Both the position numbers and the translations under genes were made by a program. DNA of 52,267 bases from a virus: the IMG/VR virus record IMGVR_UViG_3300032053_000108, positions 1 to 52,267 of that record. One strand, 5' to 3'. Positions 1 through 8,374 of the stretch are shown here, one piece after another. The notes under the pieces were generated by a model. The model searched no databases, was not told the DNA's origin, and saw nothing but the letters and a program-made list of their open reading frames with translations. Position 1 is the stretch's first letter. Each line of letters begins with the position of its first letter.

Positions 1-621
1 GATGGCAACGGCATTACAGGCGAATTTGCGAGCATCCTCTTCTGGAACTTTAAGTAATTCTAGTCCAGCTTCCAATGAGGAAACAGTATCTTTATCGAAA
101 GCTCCGGGCCAAATTAAAGCGTAGTCATCTTTGAGAGGACAGAAGCAGGTATCTAGGTGGTAAAAATAAGGATCAGATAATTTAATGTATTGGGTGCTTT
201 CCGTCCAGAGGACTCCCCAATCTGGGTGTGTAACGCATTCGTAATCGCTACGGAACCCGTATCCAAAATAGAGCTTATTCTCGAAATCATGCCGACTAGA
301 TTGTTCCTTGAACAAAGCATCGCCAGCGCCTTCAAAATGAAACTCAGGAAAGAATTCCATTGTTTCAAAGCCATTGGCCTCGAACCAAGATTGATAATGT
401 TCTTTTTCGGCTTGTCGCTCAGGATGCTTGAAGTTCGAGAGCATGACTCTATTTCGATCTCGAAATACGAGTCCGGCATTGGCGGTAAAAACCATATCTG
501 GTAAGCCGGGTTGCCCCGGCATGGTCAATACAGTGGCTCCGATTTCATTCAACAATTTGACTAAGCCATGCCATTGACGAACTGCTAATTCTCGATCCGT
601 TGAGGTTTCTTTTGGTTGCAT
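1..621 (-). CDS. DDAH/amidinotransferase-like hydrolase (3' end beyond window)
   Basis: The reading frame is open to the left edge, so the C-terminus, which carries the catalytic Cys in this family, is missing. Visible signatures of the dimethylarginine dimethylaminohydrolase / amidinotransferase fold are PGLPDMVFTANAG near residues 32-44, EGAGDAL (the E-G-x-G-D motif), LYFGYGFRSD, and YHLDTCFCPL, which holds the catalytic His. The family hydrolyses or transfers guanidino groups of arginine derivatives. The start is uncertain: ATG at 621 lies 9 nt after GGGGGAG, while ATG at 639 has no ribosome site; an in-frame stop lies further upstream. Either start leaves the N-terminus shorter than usual, because the usual 'INPWM' segment is reduced to roughly SWMQ. 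It overlaps the next small gene by 77 nt. Family assignment is confident; the substrate is unknown. Confidence 0.8.
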   Translation of the reverse strand, partial: MQPKETSTDRELAVRQWHGLVKLLNEIGATVLTMPGQPGLPDMVFTANAGLVFRDRNRVMLSNFKHPERQAEKEHYQSWFEANGFETMEFFPEFHFEGAGDALFKEQSSRHDFENKLYFGYGFRSDYECVTHPDWGVLWTESTQYIKLSDPYFYHLDTCFCPLKDDYALIWPGAFDKDTVSSLEAGLELLKVPEEDARKFACNAVAI

Positions 622-736
622 CCACGATTTCTCCCCCATCAACTTTGAGTGAGACGCCTTTATTGCCAACTAATGAAGAGACGCCCCAAGCTGCTTCTGG
701 AAATCTGTTTTCGAGCCATTGTTTGAATCTAATCAC
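545..736 (-). CDS. Small protein with capsid-targeting-like N-terminus
   Basis: 63 residues, GTG start placed directly after the TAA of the upstream gene (TAAGTG), so probably translationally coupled. No known domain. The N-terminus MIRFKQWLEN carries the F-x-x-W-L pattern shared by several other proteins here. The last third overlaps the start of the DDAH-like gene in another frame, so the true C-terminus or the downstream start may be misjudged. It may be a small internal or accessory protein; function unknown. Confidence 0.5.
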   Translation of the reverse strand: MIRFKQWLENRFPEAAWGVSSLVGNKGVSLKVDGGEIVDATKRNLNGSRISSSSMAWLSQIVE

Positions 737-1549
737 TTAGTATCCCTTTGCCAATCTGGTAAAGATTGGAGACAGTTTCTTATTTGATTGTTCTTGTCGA
801 ACCAGTTCCATTGCTACATCGTCGAAGTTAACAGCGAAGTTATCCCAGGAAAAATCTGGACGCAGTGACATTTCTTTGTTTTGAACTACGAAGAATTGAT
901 TGAGGGGCGAGTTAGAGGACAGCAGACCGACGTGTGCGTGATCGAAGTCATCTAGGATGACAGCCTTTTGATCTGCATAGGTTCCATAGATGTAGAAGTA
1001 GCTTGTTTGTGCAACGACTTCTGTGAACATAGCTTTTGCTGCTAAGCATTCTCCTGCTTTAACTTGGTTGACATTGCAAAGTGTTTTTAGATGGCGATTA
1101 TAAGCTCCGTATTCTCCTCTAGCGGAGAATGGATGTTGTCCATAGTAGTGAGCGATAACATCATGAACGCCACGTTGTTTTACGTTATCGTCATTTGAGA
1201 ATACTGGGTGTCCTGCTTGTTGGTCGCCATCCATTGCTGGTGGTTCTGCGTAGACAGGGATCACTGGTTTTCGGACACCCATTGATTTTTGTTTGTTGAT
1301 ATCTTGAGTCATAGCTTTCATGCTATGATAAGGATCAGCCTGTGACGGATTCATCTGAAACTTTGAGGAAAGAAATTCTTGTTGACGGCTTATTTTTCTT
1401 CCTAGCTCTTGAAACGCTGGCACGGCTTCTGGTTGTTGAGTTGGTGCTAATTTGTATTTAGCGGCAACCAGTCTTTGAAAAAGACTTCCTTTGAAGTCTC
1501 CTTTTAGAGCAAGAGTTTCATCTAGGTTTAGCCATTCTGAGAATTTCAT
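737..1549 (-). CDS. Conserved hypothetical protein with HD-x3-H motif and capsid-targeting-like N-terminus
   Basis: 270 residues. The start ATG follows AGAGG at good spacing. The N-terminus MKFSEWLNLDE matches the F-x-x-W-L signature followed by L-x-E, the kind of site cut by T4-type prohead protease. The middle contains VHDVIAHYYGQHPFSARGE, whose H-D-x-x-x-H arrangement could be a metal or catalytic site, followed by a helical stretch with a conserved-looking Cys pair. I do not recognise the family. It is the first gene of a short minus-strand operon ending in the DDAH-like gene. An injected or packaged protein is an inference from the N-terminal motif only. Confidence 0.75.
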   Translation of the reverse strand: MKFSEWLNLDETLALKGDFKGSLFQRLVAAKYKLAPTQQPEAVPAFQELGRKISRQQEFLSSKFQMNPSQADPYHSMKAMTQDINKQKSMGVRKPVIPVYAEPPAMDGDQQAGHPVFSNDDNVKQRGVHDVIAHYYGQHPFSARGEYGAYNRHLKTLCNVNQVKAGECLAAKAMFTEVVAQTSYFYIYGTYADQKAVILDDFDHAHVGLLSSNSPLNQFFVVQNKEMSLRPDFSWDNFAVNFDDVAMELVRQEQSNKKLSPIFTRLAKGY

Positions 1550-1671
1550 TTTGCCTCTTTCACATTTTTATTTTTATGTAGCCATTCCAAGAACAGCTTT
1601 CTACTTTTTCTTGTTGACACTTATGTATTTAGCCATCTGGCAATTATCTTTATGTGATGATAAATAACATC

Positions 1672-1950
1672 ATGAGAACAACAATTGAACCTAAATTCTT
1701 CCACTTCATTCCTGAAGAACTGGAGGACGGCATCTTGTACATATCGTTGGAGTACGGTGCTGCCCTTCACAAGTGCTGCTGTGGCTGCGGCGAGACTGTT
1801 TCTACGCCAATTGATCCCAATCCACCACATAATGGTTGGACGCTTACAAACGACTCTGGGAGGGTTTCTTTGAGTCCATCTATTGGCAACTTCCAATTGC
1901 CGTGCAAGACGCATTATTTCATTCGAGAAAACCGAGTTGTGTGGTGCTAA
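1672..1950 (+). CDS. DUF6527-like zinc-binding protein
   Basis: About 92 residues from the ATG at 1672; GTG 1654 and ATG 1657 are alternatives and none has a clear ribosome site. The protein resembles the DUF6527 family: FHFIPEELEDGILYISLEY at the start, then HKCCCGCGETV, a Ser/Gly segment with VSLSPSIGN, and PCKTHYFI near the end. The Cys cluster and C-x-x-H suggest one bound zinc. From general knowledge, DUF6527 genes are often found beside bacterial ubiquitin-like (E1/E2/JAB) genes; no such partner is visible here. A 54-residue open frame starting in the TAATG overlap (1950-2114) follows, but it runs into the antisense gene and is not recognised. An antisense frame across 1621-2028 was rejected in favour of this one. 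Confidence 0.75.
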   Translation: MRTTIEPKFFHFIPEELEDGILYISLEYGAALHKCCCGCGETVSTPIDPNPPHNGWTLTNDSGRVSLSPSIGNFQLPCKTHYFIRENRVVWC

Positions 1951-2020
1951 TGAAAGAAGAAGAAACGATTGATCGAATAAGTTACATCGTAATAAGTTGG
2001 GTCGCAAACAAGTATTTTGG

Positions 2021-2305
2021 TCATCCATTGCTGCCTAAAGTTGGTGTTGAAGACATGATACGGATGAGATCGCCAAGTGTTCCCATTCGGCTTCTGATCT
2101 GTCCGATGACTTGATCTTGGACTTCTTGTCGCAACTCTTTGAACTCGCCAAGTCCATTGAGAACATTGATTAACTGCTCTGGTTCCCAGGCGTCAAGACC
2201 TTGGGATAAACCGTGGGTGCGATCAAGGTTCAGTTTACCAAGAAGGACATTCTTGTAGAAGTCATAACCTTTGTTTTCCATTTCTGTAAGCCAAACCTTA
2301 AACAT
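2021..2305 (-). CDS. Small hypothetical protein with capsid-targeting-like N-terminus
   Basis: 94 residues, starting at an ATG preceded by AGGCGG. The N-terminus MFKVWLTEMENK is a clear example of the F-x-x-W-L-x-E motif. The rest is a helical, charged sequence with a repeated hydrophobic pattern (LINVLNGLGEF, LRQEVQDQVIGQI) and no recognised domain. It is transcribed divergently from the next + strand gene, which has the same kind of N-terminus; the roughly 180 bp between them holds the promoters and an ATTCGG/CCGAAT inverted repeat. Confidence 0.65.
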   Translation of the reverse strand: MFKVWLTEMENKGYDFYKNVLLGKLNLDRTHGLSQGLDAWEPEQLINVLNGLGEFKELRQEVQDQVIGQIRSRMGTLGDLIRIMSSTPTLGSNG

Positions 2306-2488
2306 CAATTACCGCCTATTTTTATCTTAAACGAATTGTCACGTCGTCACGACTATCCAAATTCGGAATCGGTTTTCCGAATCGGGTCGTTGTTTGAACG
2401 GCCATTTCATTCATATTGAGCCAACTTCTAAATGCTCCCATGCCATTTCTTCCCTTGCAGTAATTGAGTCTCTCTCCTATATAAAGAC

Positions 2489-3304
2489 ATGAACCGTTTA
2501 CTTTTCAAGCAATGGATGTTATCCGAAATGGCCGATTTCGGCTTTGACAATGACCAACGAGGCAAGCCGAAAGGCGGCATCGAGGCAATGGATGGGGATA
2601 CTCTGTTCAAAGCGGTAGACGGTAGCAAAATAATCACAGAACTAGCTAGTTTTCCGGCTCTTGGCCCTAATCGTCCTCTTCAGCGATGGAACGATGTGGT
2701 AGAATGGGGAGTCGGTCCTGGAGCAATCCAGGTGGGTGTAACGCCGTTAGGATCAATGCGTGTGGTTGTCCGTAGAATGACAAAAGACCTCTGCGGAGAG
2801 GCTACTTGGATATGCACCAAGGTAATACCGCTTGGCGATAACGCAGCAGAAAACAAAGAAACCGCCATTGCTCACGACGTGTACGATACGCTTACGGAAG
2901 TTTCCAATGAGATGGTTCCGGGGCCTGCCAAAGAGTATGATGAACTGGAGCGGTTATCGTGGAAACTGTGGGCAGCAACTAAACGTCAACATCCGTCATA
3001 TTGCATGTTCCCTATTGGGATGCGACAGCAAAATGAAAATTACTACAAGCTCGTGTTTGAATTCCGTGGGCAGGGAGTAAACCGCCAGACCGGAAGTGGC
3101 GGTGGTCGTGCGGAACAATTCAACATCGACATGGTTTGGGAACCAAAGCGTGGTTTGATTCGATGTCTAGGCTACGATATTGACTCTTCAACTGGACAAC
3201 ACTCGTGGGAAGTTCAGCCTGCTGAGTTCAACGAATATTATTCGCCTCAACAGAAACACGAAAATATCATCGACAGTATAGTTCAGACCTTCTTGCAGTA
3301 TTAA
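2489..3304 (+). CDS. Hypothetical protein with capsid-targeting-like N-terminus
   Basis: 271 residues, no recognised domain. It begins MNRLLFKQWMLSEMADFG, again F-x-x-W with L-S-E just behind. The body is a mixed alpha/beta, water-soluble sequence with a Gly-rich loop (RQTGSGGGRAEQF) near residue 207 and a C-terminal helix. No membrane segment or catalytic signature stands out. It lies 11 bp before the thioredoxin gene, likely the same transcript. The length and composition would fit a virion-internal protein, but that is inferred only from the N-terminus. Confidence 0.75.
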   Translation: MNRLLFKQWMLSEMADFGFDNDQRGKPKGGIEAMDGDTLFKAVDGSKIITELASFPALGPNRPLQRWNDVVEWGVGPGAIQVGVTPLGSMRVVVRRMTKDLCGEATWICTKVIPLGDNAAENKETAIAHDVYDTLTEVSNEMVPGPAKEYDELERLSWKLWAATKRQHPSYCMFPIGMRQQNENYYKLVFEFRGQGVNRQTGSGGGRAEQFNIDMVWEPKRGLIRCLGYDIDSSTGQHSWEVQPAEFNEYYSPQQKHENIIDSIVQTFLQY

Positions 3305-3315
3305 CAAAGAGGACA

Positions 3316-3861
3316 ATGATGTATACAAAGAAAATCTTGATTGCCGCACTGCTCTTAGTCGGTGCCGGTGCCTTGTATGTGAAATACGGCAAACATAATG
3401 ATGTGCCGGTAAAACCACCTACTAAGATGACTGATCCTGTCACTCCACCTGTGGCACCGCCAGTCACGCCTCCTCCTGTGGTTCCTCCTGTGGCACCGCC
3501 AGAAGTGCTGGCTAATTTCAGCAACTACCAAGAAGCGTTAGCTGCCGCCAAGAAACACAACCGACCAATCTTTTTATATTTCAGTGCAGAGTGGTGCGGC
3601 TGGTGCAAAAAGATGAAATCAGAAACGCTTTCTGATGCGGCTGTCAAATATAAGCTAGGCAAGGAATATGTCACTTGCCTTATTGATACCGACAAAGATC
3701 GTGCCACGGCCAGAAAATACAAAGTCTCAGGTATCCCTGCCTATATGGTCATTGATACATCTGAGACTGTTGTTGTCCGTGACTCTGGATTCAAGAGTAA
3801 GCACGATATGTTGATTTGGTTGCGACCTAAGAATGTATCCCTGCTTGAAGATAAATACTAA
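3316..3861 (+). CDS. Membrane-anchored thioredoxin-like protein
   Basis: 181 residues; ATG preceded by AAAGAGGAC. Residues 5-24 form an uncleaved signal anchor, residues 31-62 a proline-rich spacer with PVTPP/PVAPP-type repeats, and residues 65-175 a thioredoxin fold. The active site is WCGWC (93-97, CxxC with Gly-Trp between) and the cis-proline loop is GIPAY (Pro 141). The topology places the redox domain outside the inner membrane, in the periplasm of a Gram-negative host. It resembles the Thioredoxin_7 / DsbD-gamma type rather than a cytoplasmic thioredoxin for ribonucleotide reductase. Its 3' end overlaps the convergent gene by 4 bp. A role in disulfide handling of exported phage or host envelope proteins is inference. 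Confidence 0.85.
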   Translation: MMYTKKILIAALLLVGAGALYVKYGKHNDVPVKPPTKMTDPVTPPVAPPVTPPPVVPPVAPPEVLANFSNYQEALAAAKKHNRPIFLYFSAEWCGWCKKMKSETLSDAAVKYKLGKEYVTCLIDTDKDRATARKYKVSGIPAYMVIDTSETVVVRDSGFKSKHDMLIWLRPKNVSLLEDKY

Positions 3862-4214
3862 GCAGCCTTCTTTTCTTGAAGTTTCTCATACAGAACCTCC
3901 TCGGTGGCCTCTAGCAGATCATCGAGGCGGTTCATTGTATAGAAGTCACCTTTGATGCCACGAGTATTATTGACCTTGTAGCCCAATCTGGTCAACTCTT
4001 GATACACCTTCTCGTGGGAAGGGTCGGCCATATCGGTCAGACCCAACGCCACAGCCAGCGGGCAAAACTTGCCATCTTCGTAGTTGTATGTGTCCAGAAC
4101 CATTGGCTCAGGATGCAAGAACACCTTCAGCAACTCTTCTACACTCAATTGTCGTAGGCCATTCTTGAGGCCAATCTTGCGGCCAATCTTGCGATCATCT
4201 TCTACACACCACAT
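3858..4214 (-). CDS. Hypothetical protein
   Basis: 118 residues, start ATG preceded by AAGGAAAAA. The sequence has a basic N-terminus, then LSVEELLKVFL, and a central segment FCPLAVALGLTDMADPSHEKVYQELTRLGY (quoted in parts: FCPLAVALGL and KVYQELTRLGY) that looks like a small globular fold, and a charged C-terminal helix. I recognise no family. It lies downstream of the PD-(D/E)XK-like gene by 9 bp and is probably the last gene of that minus-strand operon. Confidence 0.6.
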   Translation of the reverse strand: MWCVEDDRKIGRKIGLKNGLRQLSVEELLKVFLHPEPMVLDTYNYEDGKFCPLAVALGLTDMADPSHEKVYQELTRLGYKVNNTRGIKGDFYTMNRLDDLLEATEEVLYEKLQEKKAA

Positions 4215-4223
4215 GCTTTTTCC

Positions 4224-4904
4224 TTATTGGAGATAGTCAAAATCAGTAATTGATGTCGCCGACTGAATTACGGCGGGTTGTTGTGGTGTTCTATTTTTCA
4301 GGGCGTCGAACGACAACAAGTTTCTTTGTTCCATGATATATTGTGGTTTATCTCGTCCTGGCAAACAACGGAAGTTTTCTTCTTTGGCTAATTCCTTTGC
4401 CCAATAGAAGCCACGGAACGTAAACCTACCATTCTTTCCGGTAAATAGACACAGTGCATCAATATGTTCAGCTTGTTTCCAATGTGAAAGCGTGAGCCTT
4501 CCTGTATGGTATTCAGTGGCCTTGATGTCAATCTTGAGGCCATCATGCACTATATCTCCGAAATCGTCTTTGGCATCTCTTGGACGAATCTCCAATTGCT
4601 CACCTGGATAGAGATCGAACATCTTGGCATAAAGTAATTCGCCTTGAAGTCCATTGATTTCCATGAACTTCTCTTTATCAGAGCCACCAGACGCAGCCTG
4701 AATCATGTTCACTTTGCCACTAGCCCGTGCAGCTTGAGTTCTTTTCGGCCCCAAGATTTCCGTAGCTTTAATTTCCCGTTCATTCAATGTGTATTCTTGA
4801 CCAACATCTATTGAATCAAATGGCGTAGAGCCAAAAAACTCAAATGGATATTTGTTGTCGAGCTTACACTGATCGAGGTATTGTTTGTATTGGTTCATAT
4901 TCAC
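4224..4904 (-). CDS. Putative PD-(D/E)XK nuclease-like protein
   Basis: 226 residues; its ATG overlaps the TGA of the upstream gene (ATGA). A possible restriction-endonuclease-like core lies at residues 85-165: a Glu in GLQGELLYAKMF, then DDFGDIVHDG followed by LKIDIKATEY, where D-x-K after a hydrophobic strand gives the typical D...(D/E)xK arrangement, then a beta strand FTFRGFYWAKEL. A second protein with the same order of motifs (G-x-x-GEL, D-x-GD, I-x-(I/V)) lies at 16689-17231, so these may be paralogues. Nuclease activity is inferred from the motif and not certain; a DNA-processing or host-DNA degradation role would fit. Confidence 0.5.
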   Translation of the reverse strand: MNMNQYKQYLDQCKLDNKYPFEFFGSTPFDSIDVGQEYTLNEREIKATEILGPKRTQAARASGKVNMIQAASGGSDKEKFMEINGLQGELLYAKMFDLYPGEQLEIRPRDAKDDFGDIVHDGLKIDIKATEYHTGRLTLSHWKQAEHIDALCLFTGKNGRFTFRGFYWAKELAKEENFRCLPGRDKPQYIMEQRNLLSFDALKNRTPQQPAVIQSATSITDFDYLQ

Positions 4905-5617
4905 AACATCAATTTTGTTTTTGAAAAATACAATGGTGTATTGTAATAGGTTTTGATTGCGTTTGTAAGTCCGAATGCCGCAAGCGTCTCTTGGTGTTCA
5001 TCCCATGCTTTCTTCCCATTAGGGAATACGGTGTCTTGTGACACACATGGTCGAGTATGCTCAATGGTTAAGTTGTTGATGACACCAACATTAGACTTCT
5101 TTTCATTGGCGACAATGATAGGCCAAACGAAATCAAGTCCCCATGCAGAGTATGACAAAGAAAATGTCCACAAGCAAGAGAACATGCCTCTACGAGAAAA
5201 TATTGGACACATAGGCTCAATCAAGTTCATGTGTCTAATGAGAATGTTTTTATCGTCAATCGGAGCCAAGGGCGGGTGATTGAGATGGCCTGTAATAGAC
5301 GGTTGGCATAAGTCCAAACTATAATGTTTGGCAATATCAAACATCCTGTTGATGTCATTGACTTTTATTTTGAGATCAGGATCAGGACACATCACATAGT
5401 CGTACTTGCCTAAAGACCTAAAGTGATTTCCATAGAGCTTTACCAGGGTGCGAAACTTGTGTTCTTTGATTTCAAAATACAACTCTGGATTGCGATCCCG
5501 GAAAAAACCGGGATCGCCCCAATTGTTCACAAGAATGTCGTAATTCCTACCCTGACCAAACCATAAGTCTGCGTACTCGCAGTTGGTTCTACTGAGGGGA
5601 AGATAGACTAAATTCAT
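4901..5617 (-). CDS. DUF707-like putative glycosyltransferase
   Basis: 238 residues, with 4-nt ATGA overlaps on both sides. Matches the DUF707 pattern: YDYVMCPDPDLKIKVNDINR (Asp motif at about residues 93-105), DIAKHYSLDLCQPSI, a central EPMCPIFSRRGM, then SAWGLDFVWP and IEHTRP near the C-terminus. The family has a GT-A-like fold and is found in sugar-modifying loci of bacteria and phages; no activity is proven. The coding sequence contains a perfect 10-bp hairpin with a six-A/T loop (5492-5517). Likely acts together with the other glycosyltransferases of this phage. Confidence 0.7.
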   Translation of the reverse strand: MNLVYLPLSRTNCEYADLWFGQGRNYDILVNNWGDPGFFRDRNPELYFEIKEHKFRTLVKLYGNHFRSLGKYDYVMCPDPDLKIKVNDINRMFDIAKHYSLDLCQPSITGHLNHPPLAPIDDKNILIRHMNLIEPMCPIFSRRGMFSCLWTFSLSYSAWGLDFVWPIIVANEKKSNVGVINNLTIEHTRPCVSQDTVFPNGKKAWDEHQETLAAFGLTNAIKTYYNTPLYFSKTKLML

Positions 5618-6381
5618 ACGACGCTCCTGAACTCCGGCATGTTCACTTCCTCAAACTCGTGAGGAAACATCTCTCTGAATCTGCGAACGACTTCATCAGT
5701 GATGCACGGCTTGTAAAGGTCAGGATCGAAGTTCATCCTCTTATAGTCTTCTGGCTTCATAACTGCCGCAATATGCGGCGACATTGCAATATAGTACGGA
5801 CTGATTTTGCCGAAATTAACCCAGCGAAAGAGGTTGTTGTTGATGTGGGACTCCCGGTACTTTTCAAGGTTTGGACTTGCTCCAAAGGTTTTGGCGAAGA
5901 ACTCTTTAGTTCGCTCAAGTCCTTCGAGGGCTTTGATGACGCCGGGACCAACAGGCTGGGATACTTCGGACGGCTTCGCAGAGATGGAATCATATTTTCT
6001 TTTCCATAATTTCCACCGCTTCCAGGCTTTATCTCCCACCAAACAATTGGCGTCGATGAGAGGGTGGCCCTTGCCGGTAATGATATGTCGGAGGACATCA
6101 AGCTGCGCCCGGATATACAAAGGGTAGTCTTTTTCTTCGAGTACGCCCTGTGTCTCACGAACCAGCTTGTAGCACACTTTGAATATCAGCGACTTTCGAG
6201 GGTCGCCCTTCTTCATTGTCGTGTGCTGATATTCAGGGAATACTTTACGACTTCTATCGAGCCAGAGCAAGCACAATTTATACGCTTTGCCTTCAAGCTC
6301 ATCCATTTCGTAGTCAATAATTGCTTCGAGTCGCACGTCGTTGCTCTCCGAGAATAAGTCTTCTTTTTTGTTTTCAGCCAT
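5614..6381 (-). CDS. Hypothetical protein
   Basis: 255 residues from the ATG at 6381, which follows ACGAGG; a TTG start at 6414 is possible but has no ribosome site. Residues 15-110 are helical and charged (LSESNDVRLEAIIDYEMDE, region ending in LDVLRHI), followed by a Lys/Trp-rich part KAWKRWKLWKRKYDS and a C-terminal domain containing NNNLFRWVNFGKISPYYIAM. I do not recognise it; an accessory replication protein is possible because it diverges from the helicase gene, but nothing in the sequence proves that. First gene of a four-gene minus-strand operon (6381 down to 3858). Confidence 0.65.
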   Translation of the reverse strand: MAENKKEDLFSESNDVRLEAIIDYEMDELEGKAYKLCLLWLDRSRKVFPEYQHTTMKKGDPRKSLIFKVCYKLVRETQGVLEEKDYPLYIRAQLDVLRHIITGKGHPLIDANCLVGDKAWKRWKLWKRKYDSISAKPSEVSQPVGPGVIKALEGLERTKEFFAKTFGASPNLEKYRESHINNNLFRWVNFGKISPYYIAMSPHIAAVMKPEDYKRMNFDPDLYKPCITDEVVRRFREMFPHEFEEVNMPEFRSVV

Positions 6382-6540
6382 TTTACCTCGTTCCTTTTTT
6401 TCAGTCGAGTGCAATTATTTATCTAAATCGGACTTGATCTGCGGAATCTCAAAATATATCATTCTCTTTGTCGATGCCCTTGTTGCAGGGATTCGACGAT
6501 CAACAAAACCAGGGACGCCTCATTCGAGATTTCCCGCATA

Positions 6541-8370
6541 TTGAAAGACAATCCTTTGAAAATTCGCATCAGACATGATGAAGCTGCGCATGTGCCAATT
6601 TCATCTTTATTTAATCCATATCCTTGGATTATCCAAGCGATTCGCAAACGACTTCAGTTAGACCAAATCGACTTTTTGGCAAATTCTTGCCCCGGTTCAG
6701 GAAAAACTGGATTTGGAGTTTTGGCAGGTGCGCAAGACCTAAACGCTAAAATTGTAGACTACATTCTAGTAGTCTCGCCATCTGCCACTGTGAATGACCA
6801 GTGGATTAAGAAGTTCAAAAAATTCGCCAATATCCCAATTATTGGGACGGAAAAAAATCCTTGGCGACCTGACACCCGTACTGGAAAATTCCAAATTCCT
6901 GATGGGTTCCGTGGTGCTGTTCTTACCTATAGCGCCTTAGCATCGAATGCGGAAGAAGTTCGAGAGTTCATTGAAAACCATAATGTCTTAGTCATTTTCG
7001 ATGAAGTACATCATCTTGGCGAAGACCTCACATGGGGCAAAAAAGCACGAGAGGCTTTCGATAAAGCGAAACGGCGACTGCTTCTAACCGGCACTGCTTT
7101 CCGTGGTGATGATGTAGAAATCCCGTTTGTGCAATATGTACTCAATGCTGAAGGATATAAGGTCTGCAAGACAGATTTCGACTACACATATCGTGAAGCT
7201 GTTCGAGATAAGATTTGTCGAGCTATGGCCTTTCCTGACTTCACTGGCAGAGGGAAGTACAAATACGATGGTAAAGTGTATGACTACAACTACAAAGATG
7301 AAGTTGGAGATCAACAAGCTCGAAGACGATTGAGAGCATCACTGGCGGCAAGTGAAAACTTTATCAAGACCATGATTGAGGATGCAAACGACCGACTCAC
7401 ATTCGTTCGGAAAACTCAACCTGATGCCGCTGGGTTGGTCGTGGCAATGAACATCAAGCACGCCAGGGATATTATTTCCATCCTCGAAGACCTGGGCGAA
7501 AGCCCTATTTTAGTCGTGTCTACAGACCCCAGCGGGAGTATAGACAAAAAATCGAAAGCCGCCTTGGACGCATTCGCCGAATCCAACAGCAGATGGGTTG
7601 TGTCGGTAAATATGGTCACAGAAGGCGTGGATATTCCCCGTTTTCGAGTTGGTGTATACGCCAGCAACGTCACTGCATGGTTGCGATTTCTTCAGATCAT
7701 TGGGCGGTTTGGTCGCCACCAACAGGATATTCCTTATGAAAACGAGATGTCCTGGATTTATATCCCCAAAGACCCAATCCTCTATGAATATGCTAATTCC
7801 ATTTTGGAAGACGTGGAAGTAGCTCTGGAGGAACGAAAGAAGCAAACTGAACCCGGTTTGGAAGACATGCCCGGTCCAGAAAAGAAGAAACTCGAAACAC
7901 TCGAAGCAAATGGAGAGCATGACGAGACAACGGTTGCTTCTATCAAGAACAACGGTGAAGCAGGCATGGATAAGTTCACCGCTGACGAAATCAGCCGTGC
8001 CAAGGATATTATCGTCCAACTCAATTTGCCAACAACACCAGAAAAGTTGGCAGCGGCAATGAGAGTCAATTCAAACGGCACCAATACGGTGATTCTGAGT
8101 GGTAAATTATCGAAAGATGACCTACCAGATGCTTACCGATGTGATAAACTAAGGAAAGACTGCGGCAAAAAGGTCCGACAACTTGTCATTGCCAGAAATG
8201 GCGATACCAACAACTTCGATGACTGGAAAAAGTGGACCAGTAGAATTGAGTTGGAATGGCAAGGTAAAGGTAAAGGATACCCGGACGTTAAGAATTCAAG
8301 TGTGGCAGACTTGGAGGCCAAATTGAAATGGCTCCAAGGGGAACTACGAGCAACCAAAAAAGACGAGTGA
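6541..8370 (+). CDS. SF2 DEAD/DEAH-type helicase (UvsW/type III restriction-like)
   Basis: 609 residues if read from the TTG at 6541. No ATG lies in frame between the upstream stop (6424) and the core, so a non-ATG start is needed; TTG at 6553 is the other option. Helicase motifs in order: Walker A SCPGSGKT (49-56), motif II DEVH (154-157), motif III LLTGTAFR (181-188), and motif VI QIIGRFGRH (about 385). The second RecA domain contains MVTEGVDIPRFRVGVYAS. The C-terminal 180 residues are charged and not recognised. UvsW-type helicases resolve branched replication and recombination intermediates; the DEVH box and the layout also fit the Res subunit of type III restriction enzymes. The next gene begins 4 bp downstream, so both are probably one operon. 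Confidence 0.8.
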   Translation: MKDNPLKIRIRHDEAAHVPISSLFNPYPWIIQAIRKRLQLDQIDFLANSCPGSGKTGFGVLAGAQDLNAKIVDYILVVSPSATVNDQWIKKFKKFANIPIIGTEKNPWRPDTRTGKFQIPDGFRGAVLTYSALASNAEEVREFIENHNVLVIFDEVHHLGEDLTWGKKAREAFDKAKRRLLLTGTAFRGDDVEIPFVQYVLNAEGYKVCKTDFDYTYREAVRDKICRAMAFPDFTGRGKYKYDGKVYDYNYKDEVGDQQARRRLRASLAASENFIKTMIEDANDRLTFVRKTQPDAAGLVVAMNIKHARDIISILEDLGESPILVVSTDPSGSIDKKSKAALDAFAESNSRWVVSVNMVTEGVDIPRFRVGVYASNVTAWLRFLQIIGRFGRHQQDIPYENEMSWIYIPKDPILYEYANSILEDVEVALEERKKQTEPGLEDMPGPEKKKLETLEANGEHDETTVASIKNNGEAGMDKFTADEISRAKDIIVQLNLPTTPEKLAAAMRVNSNGTNTVILSGKLSKDDLPDAYRCDKLRKDCGKKVRQLVIARNGDTNNFDDWKKWTSRIELEWQGKGKGYPDVKNSSVADLEAKLKWLQGELRATKKDE

Positions 8371-8374
8371 ACCA

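Noticed and set aside
1621-2028. 135-codon minus-strand open frame
   Set aside because: Opposite to the DUF6527-like gene, whose protein matches a family; the minus frame looks random.
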